From the NCBI GenBank assembly GCA_902803685.1, contig CADCQR010000001.1, positions 1 to 9,954 on the forward strand: a stretch of DNA of 9,954 bases. Reading direction: 5' to 3'. Under the pieces are notes generated by a model. It saw only the letters and a program-made list of their open reading frames with translations, made no database searches and had not been told where the DNA came from. Shown piece after piece: positions 1-6,406 of this stretch; positions within the stretch are counted from its first letter, which is position 1; each line of letters opens with the position of its first letter. The translations under genes were made by a program, and so were the position numbers. The stretch is from an uncultured Erysipelotrichaceae bacterium (GTDB lineage: Bacteria; Bacillota_I; Bacilli_A; RF39; UBA660).

Positions 1-120
1 ATGAAAGATTGGAAACATTTAACTATAGAACAAAGAAAAGTTATTTCAAATGGAATTTCACATAACTATAAATTAAAAGATATTGCCACTTTTGTTATTT
101 TTTTGTTAAAATTAATATGA
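1..120 (+). pseudogene. Remnant of an IS30-type transposase (N-terminal helix-turn-helix stub)
   Basis: A 39-codon frame opens at the first base of the window and stops with TGA. Residues 1-32 (MKDWKHLTIEQRKVIS, then an N-H-Y-K-L-K-D-I-A stretch) resemble the start of IS30-family transposases, whose first helix-turn-helix begins with a K-H-L-T-x-E-x-R pattern followed by a x-I-A helix. After about residue 32 the likeness stops and the frame runs into a hydrophobic, T-rich tail. The DDE catalytic domain (a full protein has roughly 300-400 residues) is absent, so this cannot be a working transposase. No terminal inverted repeat can be recognised downstream. Any left end of the element lies outside the window, so whether this is an insertion or deletion scar is unknown. 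The family call rests on a short stretch and is moderate. Confidence 0.5.
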
Positions 121-246
121 ATAAGTATTTTTATATGAAAATATGTTTTTTTTATTAAGTGATGTATTTACTCAAATGATTTTTAAAAATATTTTTTATA
201 AAATCACTTTTATGATAAAAATAGTTGTATTGGGGGAAAATAAAAT

Positions 247-804
247 ATGAAGAAAGAACTTAATTATCCGATTAAATATGCCGTATTAGAATTAAAGGAA
301 AAAGGTGGTTGGTCTGTTGGATATGCAGACGTAACTCAAGGCTTTATAGCTTCAAAATGTTATGTTATTGAAAGTAGCACAGTATATTATGCTGATGGGA
401 GTAATAAAAAAATTTATAAAGTTGTTTTTCCATTCAGTGATATAGGCGAATTTAAAAAAACAATAGCAAAAGGTTCGCCAAATGTTGGAAAAGCAGAAGC
501 CCCCAGAGTTGCTGCCAGCGGAAGTATTTGCCCAATTAGTATAGTTACAGATTTATTTGATACTTATGACTCAGCAAAAGAAGCTGCCGAGGAGAAAAAT
601 GATGACTATAGACGACATCTATCAGTACAACAAAACGTACCAATTAATTATTACATGGCTAGTATAGATATGTTTCGCAATGCATTGGTGCATGAATTTG
701 ACAGTACGTTAGAGATATGTAAATTCTTCGAACAAGAAGTGCTACTAGCTACAGATGATATGCCAATAAGCGAAGAAATGCCAAAGGTTATTCAACATAA
801 ATAA
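247..804 (+). CDS. Hypothetical cytosolic protein, 185 residues
   Basis: I do not recognise this protein. The start is supported by a GGGGGAA ribosome binding site (232-238) eight bases ahead of the ATG. It has no signal peptide or membrane segment. The N-terminal ~75 residues look beta-rich, with repeated aromatic and valine stretches around the GGWSVGYADV and KVVFPFSD segments. A small Gly/Ala/Ser-rich linker follows (around residues 78-96). The C-terminal ~90 residues look mostly helical and charged (DSAKEAAEEKNDDYRRH and after). It stands between the IS30 stub and a separately promoted gene, so it is probably monocistronic, but I could not find a convincing -35/-10 pair upstream. Base composition matches its neighbours. 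It is an intact open frame with good codon structure; function unknown. Confidence 0.8.
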   Translation: MKKELNYPIKYAVLELKEKGGWSVGYADVTQGFIASKCYVIESSTVYYADGSNKKIYKVVFPFSDIGEFKKTIAKGSPNVGKAEAPRVAASGSICPISIVTDLFDTYDSAKEAAEEKNDDYRRHLSVQQNVPINYYMASIDMFRNALVHEFDSTLEICKFFEQEVLLATDDMPISEEMPKVIQHK

Positions 805-873
805 ATTGATAGATAAGCGTTAGATTTTCAATAATTATCTTAAAATAAAACCTGATATAATAAAAAATAGCCT

Positions 874-912
874 TATTCAATTTGAATATAAATTGTTATC
901 AGTTGCTAACAA
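874..912. promoter_or_regulatory. Two operator-like dyads upstream of the 915-943 promoter
   Basis: Two inverted repeats lie in tandem just ahead of the -35 box of the next gene. The first, TATTCAA-T-TTGAATA (874-888), is a perfect 7-bp dyad about one base. The second, TTGTTA-8 bases-TAACAA (893-912), ends two bases before the -35 box. Neither is followed by a T-run in the right place, so they are not terminators. Their position fits binding sites for a dimeric regulator. This is inference from symmetry and position only, and short dyads are common in DNA this AT-rich. Confidence 0.3.
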
Positions 913-914
913 CA

Positions 915-943
915 TTGACGAAATAACAAAATTATAGTATAAT
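915..943 (+). promoter_or_regulatory. Sigma-A type promoter for the secreted protein gene at 970
   Basis: TTGACG (915-920) and a perfect TATAAT (938-943) are separated by 17 bases, the optimal spacing. Transcription should begin near 950, about 20 bases before the ATG at 970, leaving room for the GGGGG ribosome binding site at 958-962. It is one of the best vegetative promoters in the window. Confidence 0.8.
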
Positions 944-969
944 TAGCACATTAAAAAGGGGGAAGAAAT

Positions 970-1914
970 ATGAAAAATTTAAAAGCAACTGTTGCTTTAT
1001 ATTCGGCACTTATACTTGGCATTGCATTTTTACCGAAATTTTGCAATTCGAAAGTAACATCTCAAAACAATTCAAAACCTGTGGTTTCATCAGTTCAATT
1101 AGAAGAACAAGAAAATCTTGATGAACCAATAGATTGCTCAAGCTTGGAATCGTTTGAAGAGCCAACGTATCCATTAGAGTCAGAGGCTAAGATGGTATAT
1201 CATATTAACGGAACAAAGCGTGGCATATTATTGTCTGATGGCTCTCATCCTGACGATTTAGAAGTTAGTGATTATAAAGTGTATTTATCAGATGAAAATG
1301 GGAAAAGACTATCTAATAATTTTGATAACATTATTAAACTGAGTCATTATAAATATGCATATCCTGAAGATGAAAATAGTGATGCACTTAGAAAAGTAAA
1401 AACAGATAGAGAATATCCTTATTTTGTTGGCACTAATTTAAGACGTGATTCAAGCGGTAAGCTTACGAGTAAATGTCCAAATATAACAGTGCTAGATGAA
1501 AATGGCATGGAACTTTGTTCTTTTAATGGCTATTTTCTGGCAATGGTAGGAGATAAGGTGGTAATCGAGGATTATTGTGAAGAAAAGAACTGTATTGCAG
1601 ATCCTGATACATATATATGGAATCTTACTGCCAATGAGCAAAGCCCTAAACATGACTATATAATTGTATTTGAAAATTATGGAGAATATCACTTGATAGG
1701 TGTTGATGTTGGTGAGGAAACTTTGTATACGTTTTATGGGTATGACGGTTTAAAACCAATTAAAACTGCGACTGAATCAGATGCTAGAGATTGGTATATG
1801 GATAATCCAAAAGAAATCGGTTCTCACAGTTATAATGAAGAGTTTTATCAAAATATTTATGATAATCCTGGTAATGAAGTTAAAACTTATGAAAAAAATA
1901 GAAACATGTTTTAA
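970..1914 (+). CDS. Secreted or membrane-anchored protein of unknown function, 314 residues
   Basis: The N-terminus is a signal peptide or uncleaved anchor: two lysines (K2, K5) followed by a hydrophobic stretch at about residues 6-22. No lipobox is present: the first Cys (C25) is preceded by P-K-F, so a lipoprotein is unlikely. A Ser/Glu-rich, acidic linker (about 27-75) leads to an extracytoplasmic body that looks beta-rich. Two D-E-N-G segments (residues 108 and 176), each after a short beta stretch, vaguely recall WG/KWG-type repeats, but the match is too weak to name a family. Several cysteines occur in the body (around C167, C182, C202, C207), which could form disulfides outside the cell. 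The ATG follows GGGGG at 958-962. The gene has its own promoter and terminator, so it appears to be an independent transcription unit. Confidence 0.8.
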   Translation: MKNLKATVALYSALILGIAFLPKFCNSKVTSQNNSKPVVSSVQLEEQENLDEPIDCSSLESFEEPTYPLESEAKMVYHINGTKRGILLSDGSHPDDLEVSDYKVYLSDENGKRLSNNFDNIIKLSHYKYAYPEDENSDALRKVKTDREYPYFVGTNLRRDSSGKLTSKCPNITVLDENGMELCSFNGYFLAMVGDKVVIEDYCEEKNCIADPDTYIWNLTANEQSPKHDYIIVFENYGEYHLIGVDVGEETLYTFYGYDGLKPIKTATESDARDWYMDNPKEIGSHSYNEEFYQNIYDNPGNEVKTYEKNRNMF

Positions 1915-1915
1915 T

Positions 1916-1946
1916 ATAGTTAGTCATTTTGTACTAACTATTTTTT
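1916..1946 (+). terminator. Rho-independent terminator after the secreted protein gene
   Basis: A perfect 9-bp stem (ATAGTTAGT at 1916-1924 with ACTAACTAT at 1933-1941) encloses an 8-base loop and runs into six T (1941-1946). It begins two bases after the TAA stop. The stem is AT-rich, so termination may be partial, which could let some transcription reach the membrane protein gene at 2011. Confidence 0.75.
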
Positions 1947-2010
1947 ATAAATATTTATATTATTTCCTTTTTAATTATTAATCTGATAAAATAAATGTGA
2001 GGTGTATAAT

Positions 2011-3045
2011 ATGAAGTTTAAGAATGAAAATATTATAAAGATTATCAAAACTAATAAAATATTAGCAGCAGTAGGCTTTAGCTTACTAGTAGGCTCTTTT
2101 GCTGTTTTAATTTTATTTATTTCTTTAGCAAATATACAGTATGAAAAAGATGAAAAGAAACTTAAAAACTTTAATAAGATTTGCTTAAGTGAAAAAACAT
2201 TACAAAAGGCCTATTTAAATATTACTTGGATATCAGAGGCTTTTGCTACTTATGGGGATAAAACTAGTGCATATTATTATGTATCTGATGGAAATCATTA
2301 TTATATTGTTTATCTTAGTAAGAAGAAAGGCTTAGAACTTTCAAGACAGGACTTAAAGAAAAAGCCTGCTAAAATTAATGGATCTACTTTCACGATTGAT
2401 GATAGTTTAAAAGAGATTGCTATTGAAGATTATAATTATTCTCTAGAAGAAGGGGAAGAACCGTTGACACAAGATAATTTCTACATGGTGTTTGGAAGAA
2501 ATTATTTAGATCAAACATCAGAAATTTCTTCAAAATATGATTTATACATGGCTATAGGTATAACCGCAAGTGCTGTAATGTTATTCTCTGGCATTATTTT
2601 AGGTTTAGTTGGGATGATGTTTTTATCGAGTTTAAAGAAAATAAATGACATAGATAAGCAACTATTAGATAGTGAAATGAATAATCGCGATTCACATTAT
2701 TATAATAGGAACAATATTTATTTAACACCTAATTATATAATAGTTTTAGCTGGAAGAGTTTTCTATTATAAATATAGTGATATTTTATGGATGTATAGTT
2801 ACGAGGGTAGTTATAATGGAATCCCAATAAATAAATCAATAAACATATTAACTAAGGATGCTAAAATATCAATGTTTGCTAATGATATTTATTGGACAGA
2901 GAAAAGCCGTTTAACTTATCAAGAAATATGGGATAAAATTATCAGTAAAAACTCTGCTATTAAATTGGGGTATACTAAAGAAAATAAAGAGCATTTTAAT
3001 GAAATAGTAAAGAATATAAAAAAAGAAAGAAATCAAATTAAGTAA
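2011..3045 (+). CDS. Two-helix membrane protein with large external loop, 344 residues
   Basis: I chose the ATG at 2011, six bases after GAGGTG (1999-2004). An in-frame GTG at 2002 lies inside that ribosome binding site and is unlikely to be used. Two membrane helices are clear: residues about 17-40 and 179-206. Lysines at the N-terminus and just after helix 2 (K209, K210) put both ends inside, leaving a loop of about 138 residues outside and a cytosolic C-terminal domain of about 138 residues. The cytosolic part carries a Y-L-T-P-N-Y-I-I stretch and then Y-K-Y-S-D-I-L-W-M-Y. This resembles the core of PH-like domains in small uncharacterised Firmicutes membrane proteins, though I cannot fix the family. 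The only upstream promoter candidate is a poor one (TGATAAAAT at 1984-1992, too close to the start), so read-through from 970 is possible. A sensory or envelope role would be inference. Confidence 0.8.
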   Translation: MKFKNENIIKIIKTNKILAAVGFSLLVGSFAVLILFISLANIQYEKDEKKLKNFNKICLSEKTLQKAYLNITWISEAFATYGDKTSAYYYVSDGNHYYIVYLSKKKGLELSRQDLKKKPAKINGSTFTIDDSLKEIAIEDYNYSLEEGEEPLTQDNFYMVFGRNYLDQTSEISSKYDLYMAIGITASAVMLFSGIILGLVGMMFLSSLKKINDIDKQLLDSEMNNRDSHYYNRNNIYLTPNYIIVLAGRVFYYKYSDILWMYSYEGSYNGIPINKSINILTKDAKISMFANDIYWTEKSRLTYQEIWDKIISKNSAIKLGYTKENKEHFNEIVKNIKKERNQIK

Positions 3046-3057
3046 TATTGAAATAAA

Positions 3058-3087
3058 TTGATTTTATGATTGATTTAGTGCTATAAT
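3058..3087 (+). promoter_or_regulatory. Extended -10 promoter for the CYTH gene block
   Basis: TTGATT (3058-3063), an 18-base spacer and a perfect TATAAT (3082-3087) preceded by TGC (3079-3081) form an extended -10 sigma-A promoter. The predicted start is near 3094, about 30 bases ahead of the ATG at 3125. This makes the in-frame GTG at 3095 an unlikely translation start, because it would sit at the very 5' end of the transcript. Confidence 0.75.
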
Positions 3088-3124
3088 AACGCAAGTGAGA
3101 GAACATAGTTTAATAGGAGGAACA

Positions 3125-3691
3125 ATGTTTATAGAAAATATAAGTGAATATAAAGAACATGAGATAAAAATTTTAGATGTTAATGTTGAAGAATTAATTA
3201 AAAAATTGGAATCAATAGGCGCAAAAAAAGTATATGACGATGTTAGGACAATTACTGCCTTAGATACTAAGGATAGACATTTTTTAAATGTCGAAGATAA
3301 ATTGATAAGGGTTACTGAAGAAGAAAAGATAAAAGTTACTATGCATGTCAATCAAAGTAAACCAGAAGAAAAAGCTGGCATAAAGTTTAAGACAAGCAGA
3401 TTGAAAGAAACTATGGATTTTTTTCATCAATTAGGTTTGAATCCAATATGTAAAGTAAAAGCACCAAGAATTTCATATGAACTAGGTAAGATTGATTTTG
3501 ATATTGATAAATTTCCAAAGATTCCCCCATTCTTAGAAATTGATATAGAGTACCTTGAAGAAGAAGGGTATACCGTAGAGTCTTTGTTAAAAGTATTGGG
3601 ATTAGAAAATAATAAAATGGTAGTTATGGGAACAGAAGATATACACAAATTATATAATGTTGATTATTTTGAAGTTTATAAAGTAGAATAA
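3125..3691 (+). CDS. CYTH domain protein (CyaB/thiamine-triphosphatase fold), 188 residues
   Basis: The start ATG follows AGGAGG (3115-3120) by four bases. The signature E-x-E-x-K of the CYTH fold is present as E11-H-E13-I-K15, followed by the family's usual I-L-D-V-N, a helix, and a G-A-K-K-V turn. Near the C-terminus the F-D-I-D-K-F-P-K-I-P-P-F-L-E-I-D stretch fits the late tunnel strands, and the G-T-E-D-I-H-K-L-Y segment closes the domain. Length is normal for a single-domain member. CYTH enzymes bind triphosphate compounds with divalent metal inside a beta tunnel (class IV adenylyl cyclases, thiamine triphosphatases, inorganic tripolyphosphatases); which substrate applies here cannot be told. 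The central strand residues K-V-T-M-H replace the more usual T-x-K pattern, so activity is not assured. It heads a transcription unit that runs into a truncated kinase gene in the same frame. Confidence 0.85.
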   Translation: MFIENISEYKEHEIKILDVNVEELIKKLESIGAKKVYDDVRTITALDTKDRHFLNVEDKLIRVTEEEKIKVTMHVNQSKPEEKAGIKFKTSRLKETMDFFHQLGLNPICKVKAPRISYELGKIDFDIDKFPKIPPFLEIDIEYLEEEGYTVESLLKVLGLENNKMVVMGTEDIHKLYNVDYFEVYKVE

Positions 3692-4309
3692 CAATCGGTA
3701 TATGATATTGGAAAAACATTGGCCAATATTAATAAAATTAAAGTAGATGGATTTGGGTCCTTTCAAAATAAAAAAGCAAAGGAGGGTAATCTAATTGGCA
3801 CCTTTAAAACACTACAAGAATCTATAACGGCATGTTTAGATGAAAATTTAGAAATATTAATAAAAAATTATATTTTAAGTTCACATTCTGTAGAAAAAAT
3901 AAAAACACTATTTACTAATAATCCATTACTGCAAATGAATAATGCGTTCTTAGTACACAATGATTTTGCTGACTGGAATTTATTAACTGATAGTGATACT
4001 ATTACAGGTGTGGTTGATTGGGATGAATGTGTTGGTGGACATCCAGTTCAAGATATTACCTGTTGGGCGTCTCTTTTTAATCCTGAAAGAATTAATACTT
4101 TTTTAAAAGGATATTTCAGTCAAACTGAGAAGTGTGATAATTTTGATGCTTTATTTCAATTGTTTCGGCTCCAATATACAATTTCCAAAATGGCACTTAG
4201 AATAAAAAAATACACATATGAACCAACGCCATTTTTAAAAAGTTTGCTTGATGAAGGTAAAAGGCATTTAAAAGAATTATCGTATATATATAATTTAAAT
4301 ATTGATTAA
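3692..4309 (+). pseudogene. APH-type phosphotransferase lacking its N-lobe
   Basis: The frame begins straight after the CYTH stop codon (TAA 3689-3691) and is in phase with it. The text reads Y-D-I-G-K-T-L-A-N-I-N-K-I-K and then G-F-G-S-F, which matches the middle of aminoglycoside phosphotransferase/choline-kinase-like enzymes. The catalytic half is complete: H-N-D-F-A-D-W-N (the H-x-D-x4-N Brenner loop) at 3956-3979 and V-V-D-W-D (the metal-binding Asp, codon at 4016-4018) downstream, then the helical C-lobe. The N-lobe with the ATP lysine, roughly 100 residues in a family of about 250-300, is missing. The only early start is a TTG at 3719 with no ribosome binding site. A deletion probably joined the CYTH stop to the kinase interior. 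There are no internal stops, so the damage may be recent. Without the ATP-binding lobe, kinase activity is not expected. Confidence 0.7.
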
Positions 4310-4331
4310 AATGAGAAAGAGAGAAGTAAAT

Positions 4332-4757
4332 ATGAATTATGAAGATAGAAAAATTGTTGGTATTATAGCTACTAACGTGGAGCCTAAGATAGCACTTAAT
4401 GTTATTGGCCATCTTGCTATTTCTATAGGACAATATTCTGATGCTGAAATTATGGGTAAGAAAGAAATTATGGATAAGTCAAACATAAGTCATTTAGGAA
4501 TTAGTAAATTTCCATTTATAATAACCAAGGTAAAATCAGCAAAATTAAGAAAAGCAATAGATTTAGCAAAAAGTAATCCAAACCTCTTAGTTGCGGATTA
4601 TCCTAAAGATATGCTTGAAACTAGAACTGATGAAGAATTAGTAGAATCTGTTGGCAATAAAGAAAACGAAGAATTAGAATACTTAGGAGCGATTATATAT
4701 GGTAGTACTAAAGATGTTAATGATATTACTGGTAAGTTTCAACTATGGGATTTATGA
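4332..4757 (+). CDS. DUF2000 family protein, 141 residues
   Basis: The sequence reads as a full DUF2000 domain. It starts with a strand K-I-V-G-I-I-A-T and then N-V-I-G-H-L-A-I-S-I-G, where a Gly-His in a helix start is typical. An I-S-K-F-P-F-I-I strand, an alpha-beta unit ending L-V-A-D-Y-P-K-D-M, and a final G-A-I-I-Y-G stretch with F-Q-L-W-D-L follow. The family is known structurally as related to the Pth2 peptidyl-tRNA hydrolase fold, but no reaction has been established that I can name. I chose the ATG at 4332, preceded by GAGAGAAG (4319-4326). Earlier in-frame starts (ATG 4311, TTG 4302) have no ribosome binding site and overlap or abut the preceding stop at 4307-4309. It is the only clearly intact gene between the CYTH gene and 5926, apparently carried on the same transcript. 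Confidence 0.8.
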   Translation: MNYEDRKIVGIIATNVEPKIALNVIGHLAISIGQYSDAEIMGKKEIMDKSNISHLGISKFPFIITKVKSAKLRKAIDLAKSNPNLLVADYPKDMLETRTDEELVESVGNKENEELEYLGAIIYGSTKDVNDITGKFQLWDL

Positions 4758-4781
4758 GAAAATGAAATGTAGGTAATAAAT

Positions 4782-5318
4782 ATGCTGAAGTTAGTTAGAC
4801 CACTACCAGAACATGAAAATAAATATAAAGAAATGATATTAGAATGGCAAAACATGGTAGACCATATGTGCCTTGTATTATTGAATATGATTGTAGTAAT
4901 TTAGTTGAAAAATTAGATTATAATGCAGTTTTAAAAGTTGTAAAAGATTATAGTATGGAAAAACTATTTGAATACAATCTAAACTATTTTATAAGCTAGG
5001 ATTTTTTATTTTATTTTTGATAACAAAGCCCTGGTAGGAATGGTAGAAGTAAGAGATAAATTAAAATCGTTAGGGCAAAATATAAAGGGACATATTAATT
5101 TAGGAATTAGACCATCAAAAAGAAATAAAGGATATGCTACAAAAGTGATTGAAACTGTTACAAAGAAAATGAAAGATAATGGAGTAAACGAGGTCATTAT
5201 ATGTTGTAATTCAGAAGATGTGATTATTCCCAAAATTCTTAAAAATCAAAATTTTGTACATTATAATATTTCAAAATTTAATAATAGAAAAATTAGTTGT
5301 TATACAAAGACACTTTAA
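4782..5318 (+). pseudogene. GNAT acetyltransferase broken by two frameshifts
   Basis: Three reading-frame pieces together make one GNAT protein. Piece 1 (ATG 4782, weak AGG at 4771) gives M-L-K-L-V-R-P and ends E-W-Q-N. A single base missing near 4853-4856 shifts to piece 2, which reads G-R-P-Y-V-P-C-I-I-E-Y-D-C and runs to TAG at 4997. A second shift in the T-rich stretch at about 4985-5010 gives piece 3, F-D-N-K-A-L-V-G, then G-H-I-N-L-G-I-R-P-S with the acetyl-CoA loop R-N-K-G-Y-A (Q/R-x-x-G-x-A), and ends at TAA 5316-5318. The E-W-Q-N start and I-R-P-S-K-R-N-K-G-Y-A-T loop are typical of a common Firmicutes GNAT group of about 170 residues. An ATG at 5040 could express the last 92 residues, but it lacks a ribosome binding site and the first half of the fold. 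Confidence 0.75.
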
Positions 5319-5340
5319 TAATTGTTGGAGGGTGATTACT

Positions 5341-5725
5341 TTGAGGCTTGTACGGATAATAAATGAATTGATAGTTGATGATATAGAAAAAACAATAAAT
5401 TTTTACAAAGAATATCTGGATTTTGAACTAGTTGAAACTTATGGTACCCCCAATTACTTGGGCAAAAATGAAAAAAGACGATTGTGAAATTATATTTGAA
5501 GAATACAATGAAGTTTGTAATGAATTTAATGAGTATCCTGAAAAGACAAAAACTAGTAATTTGATTATGTTTAAGTATAAAGAAAAAGATGATATTTTAA
5601 AATTATATAGAAAATTGACGGATAATAATATAAAAATCTTTATGGAATATAAAAGTACGGATTATGGTAGTACTGAATTTGGAATAGTAGACCCTGATGA
5701 AAATATGATTATGATTTCTTACTAA
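5341..5725 (+). pseudogene. VOC/glyoxalase-fold protein with +1 frameshift in a C5 run
   Basis: A strong ribosome binding site, GGAGGGTG (5327-5334), precedes the TTG start at 5341. Translation gives the usual VOC opening: a strand ending I-V-D-D-I-E-K-T-I-N-F-Y-K-E-Y-L-D-F, then E-T-Y-G-T-P. The frame dies at TGA 5485-5487. The next frame continues I-T-W-A-K-M-K-K-D-D-C-E-I-I-F-E-E, a K-L-T-D-N-N-I-K-I helix-strand, and F-G-I-V-D-P-D-E-N-M-I, the conserved end of the fold, to TAA at 5723-5725. Removing one C from CCCCC (5447-5451) restores a seamless G-T-P-I-T-W-A-K-M. The restored protein has about 127 residues, normal for single-domain members (glyoxalase I, bleomycin- or fosfomycin-resistance relatives). 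The specific substrate cannot be told. A sequencing error in the homopolymer would make this an intact gene. Confidence 0.75.
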
Positions 5726-5760
5726 ATAGCAAAAATACTTTATGGGTATATGGAGAGTGA

Positions 5761-5840
5761 ATTAAGATACAGTTTGCTTTTTCTAATGAAACTGAGTTGA
5801 AATAATTAATTGATATCTATAGAATACTGCTTATATATTG
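5761..5840 (+). pseudogene. Possible GNAT N-terminal remnant
   Basis: Reading from ATT 5761 gives x-K-I-Q-F-A-F-S-N-E-T-E-L-K, a TAA stop, then L-I-D-I-Y-R-I. With two single-base changes, an ATG for the ATT and CAA for the TAA, this is a standard GNAT opening (beta-1 strand, D/E-x-L-K-Q-L helix, I-Y). A GGAG (5752-5755) sits at the right distance ahead. Nothing acetyltransferase-like follows after about 5835, where the frame stops again. The stretch is short, so the call is tentative. It would be the second decayed GNAT in this block. Confidence 0.3.
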
Positions 5841-5865
5841 ATTATTAGTTTGTGATACTAATAAT
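5841..5865. promoter_or_regulatory. Perfect 9-bp inverted repeat upstream of the 5926 gene
   Basis: ATTATTAGT (5841-5849) and ACTAATAAT (5857-5865) pair perfectly about a 7-base loop. Only TTT follows on the plus strand, so it is a poor terminator. It lies 60 bases before the ATG at 5926. It may be an operator, a weak terminator for the decayed block, or a 5'-UTR hairpin. I found no convincing promoter pair in the same 200-base gap. Confidence 0.4.
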
Positions 5866-5925
5866 TTAGATAATGTACAGTACTTCTATTATGGAATCAA
5901 TATATGTAGAAGGAGAATTTAATTT

Positions 5926-6342
5926 ATGCGAGATGTAATGGAAACTAATATTTATGACGTAGAAAGTACTATAATAATAGTAGGAAGTTGTTTAAAATAT
6001 ATGCAACCAAAAGGTTTTAAGCAACTACAAATGATTTCTGAGAATATATATGAGTTGTGCCTTGAAAAAACGCATATAAATATGGCAGTTACTAAAATTG
6101 GCGGTATGTTGAGAACTGGAAAAATAAATAAAATTATTTTTGCTACCGTTGATAAATCACCTCACTGTATTCAAATGCACTATATTCAAGACGAACTAAG
6201 AAAAATGATGAATATTGATCATATTGATATTAAGAACTATGTTATTGTTGATAATAAGTTAGAAGAAATATCGGCGGATATAATTTCGATGTCAAAAAGC
6301 TTATTATCACTTAAACAAAACAATATAAAGGCAAGTAGTTGA
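5926..6342 (+). CDS. Unrecognised 138-residue protein with Ser-Pro-His-Cys motif
   Basis: The ATG is backed by AGGAG (5911-5915) ten bases ahead; a second in-frame ATG (5938) is possible. The protein is cytosolic, with no signal or membrane helix, and looks like a small alpha/beta fold. A first strand, T-I-I-I-V-G-S-C (C22), is followed by a helix, then T-K-I-G-G-M-L-R-T-G (56-65), a second strand I-I-F-A-T-V-D, and the striking D76-K-S-P-H80-C81-I-Q-M-H85. A later strand, Y-V-I-V-D-N, completes the alternation. The clustered His-Cys-x3-His and the strand-end Asp look like active-site or metal-binding residues, but I cannot attach a named family. The stop overlaps the -35 box of the next gene's promoter. 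The two genes are 64 bases apart on the same strand and may be functionally linked. Confidence 0.75.
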   Translation: MRDVMETNIYDVESTIIIVGSCLKYMQPKGFKQLQMISENIYELCLEKTHINMAVTKIGGMLRTGKINKIIFATVDKSPHCIQMHYIQDELRKMMNIDHIDIKNYVIVDNKLEEISADIISMSKSLLSLKQNNIKASS

Positions 6343-6367
6343 TAATTACCTTAAATTATGTTATAAT
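6339..6367 (+). promoter_or_regulatory. Promoter overlapping the end of the 5926 gene
   Basis: TTGATA (6339-6344) and perfect TATAAT (6362-6367) are separated by exactly 17 bases. The -35 box overlaps the TGA stop (6340-6342). The expected start is near 6374, about 33 bases before the ATG at 6407. The P-loop and triple-GNAT genes can therefore be transcribed apart from the gene at 5926. Confidence 0.8.
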
Positions 6368-6406
6368 AAGCACGTTATGTATTCCTGAAGATAATGGAGA
6401 TGTTAT

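Noticed and set aside
157..209. AAGTGAT ... ATCACTT inverted repeat as an IS end or terminator
   Set aside because: The arms are only seven bases, 39 bases apart, in very AT-rich DNA; chance is a sufficient explanation.
1042..1044. Lipoprotein cysteine (C25) in the secreted protein
   Set aside because: The preceding residues P-K-F do not fit a lipobox, which needs small or hydrophobic residues such as L-A-G before the Cys.
3095..3124. Upstream GTG start for the CYTH protein
   Set aside because: The AGGAGG site lies inside this extension and the promoter start falls at about 3094, so ATG 3125 is the better start.
3064..3648. Minus-strand open frames opposite the CYTH gene
   Set aside because: They are mirror frames of a well-supported coding region, with no ribosome binding sites and low-complexity Ser/Ile-rich translations.
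3719..4309. TTG 3719 as the start of a working short phosphotransferase
   Set aside because: There is no ribosome binding site, kinase-like sequence continues upstream of the TTG to the CYTH stop, and the ATP-binding lobe is absent.
5040..5318. Separate small acetyltransferase of 92 residues
   Set aside because: Matching GNAT sequence extends upstream in two other frames to 4782; the piece is the C-terminal half of a broken gene with no ribosome binding site of its own.
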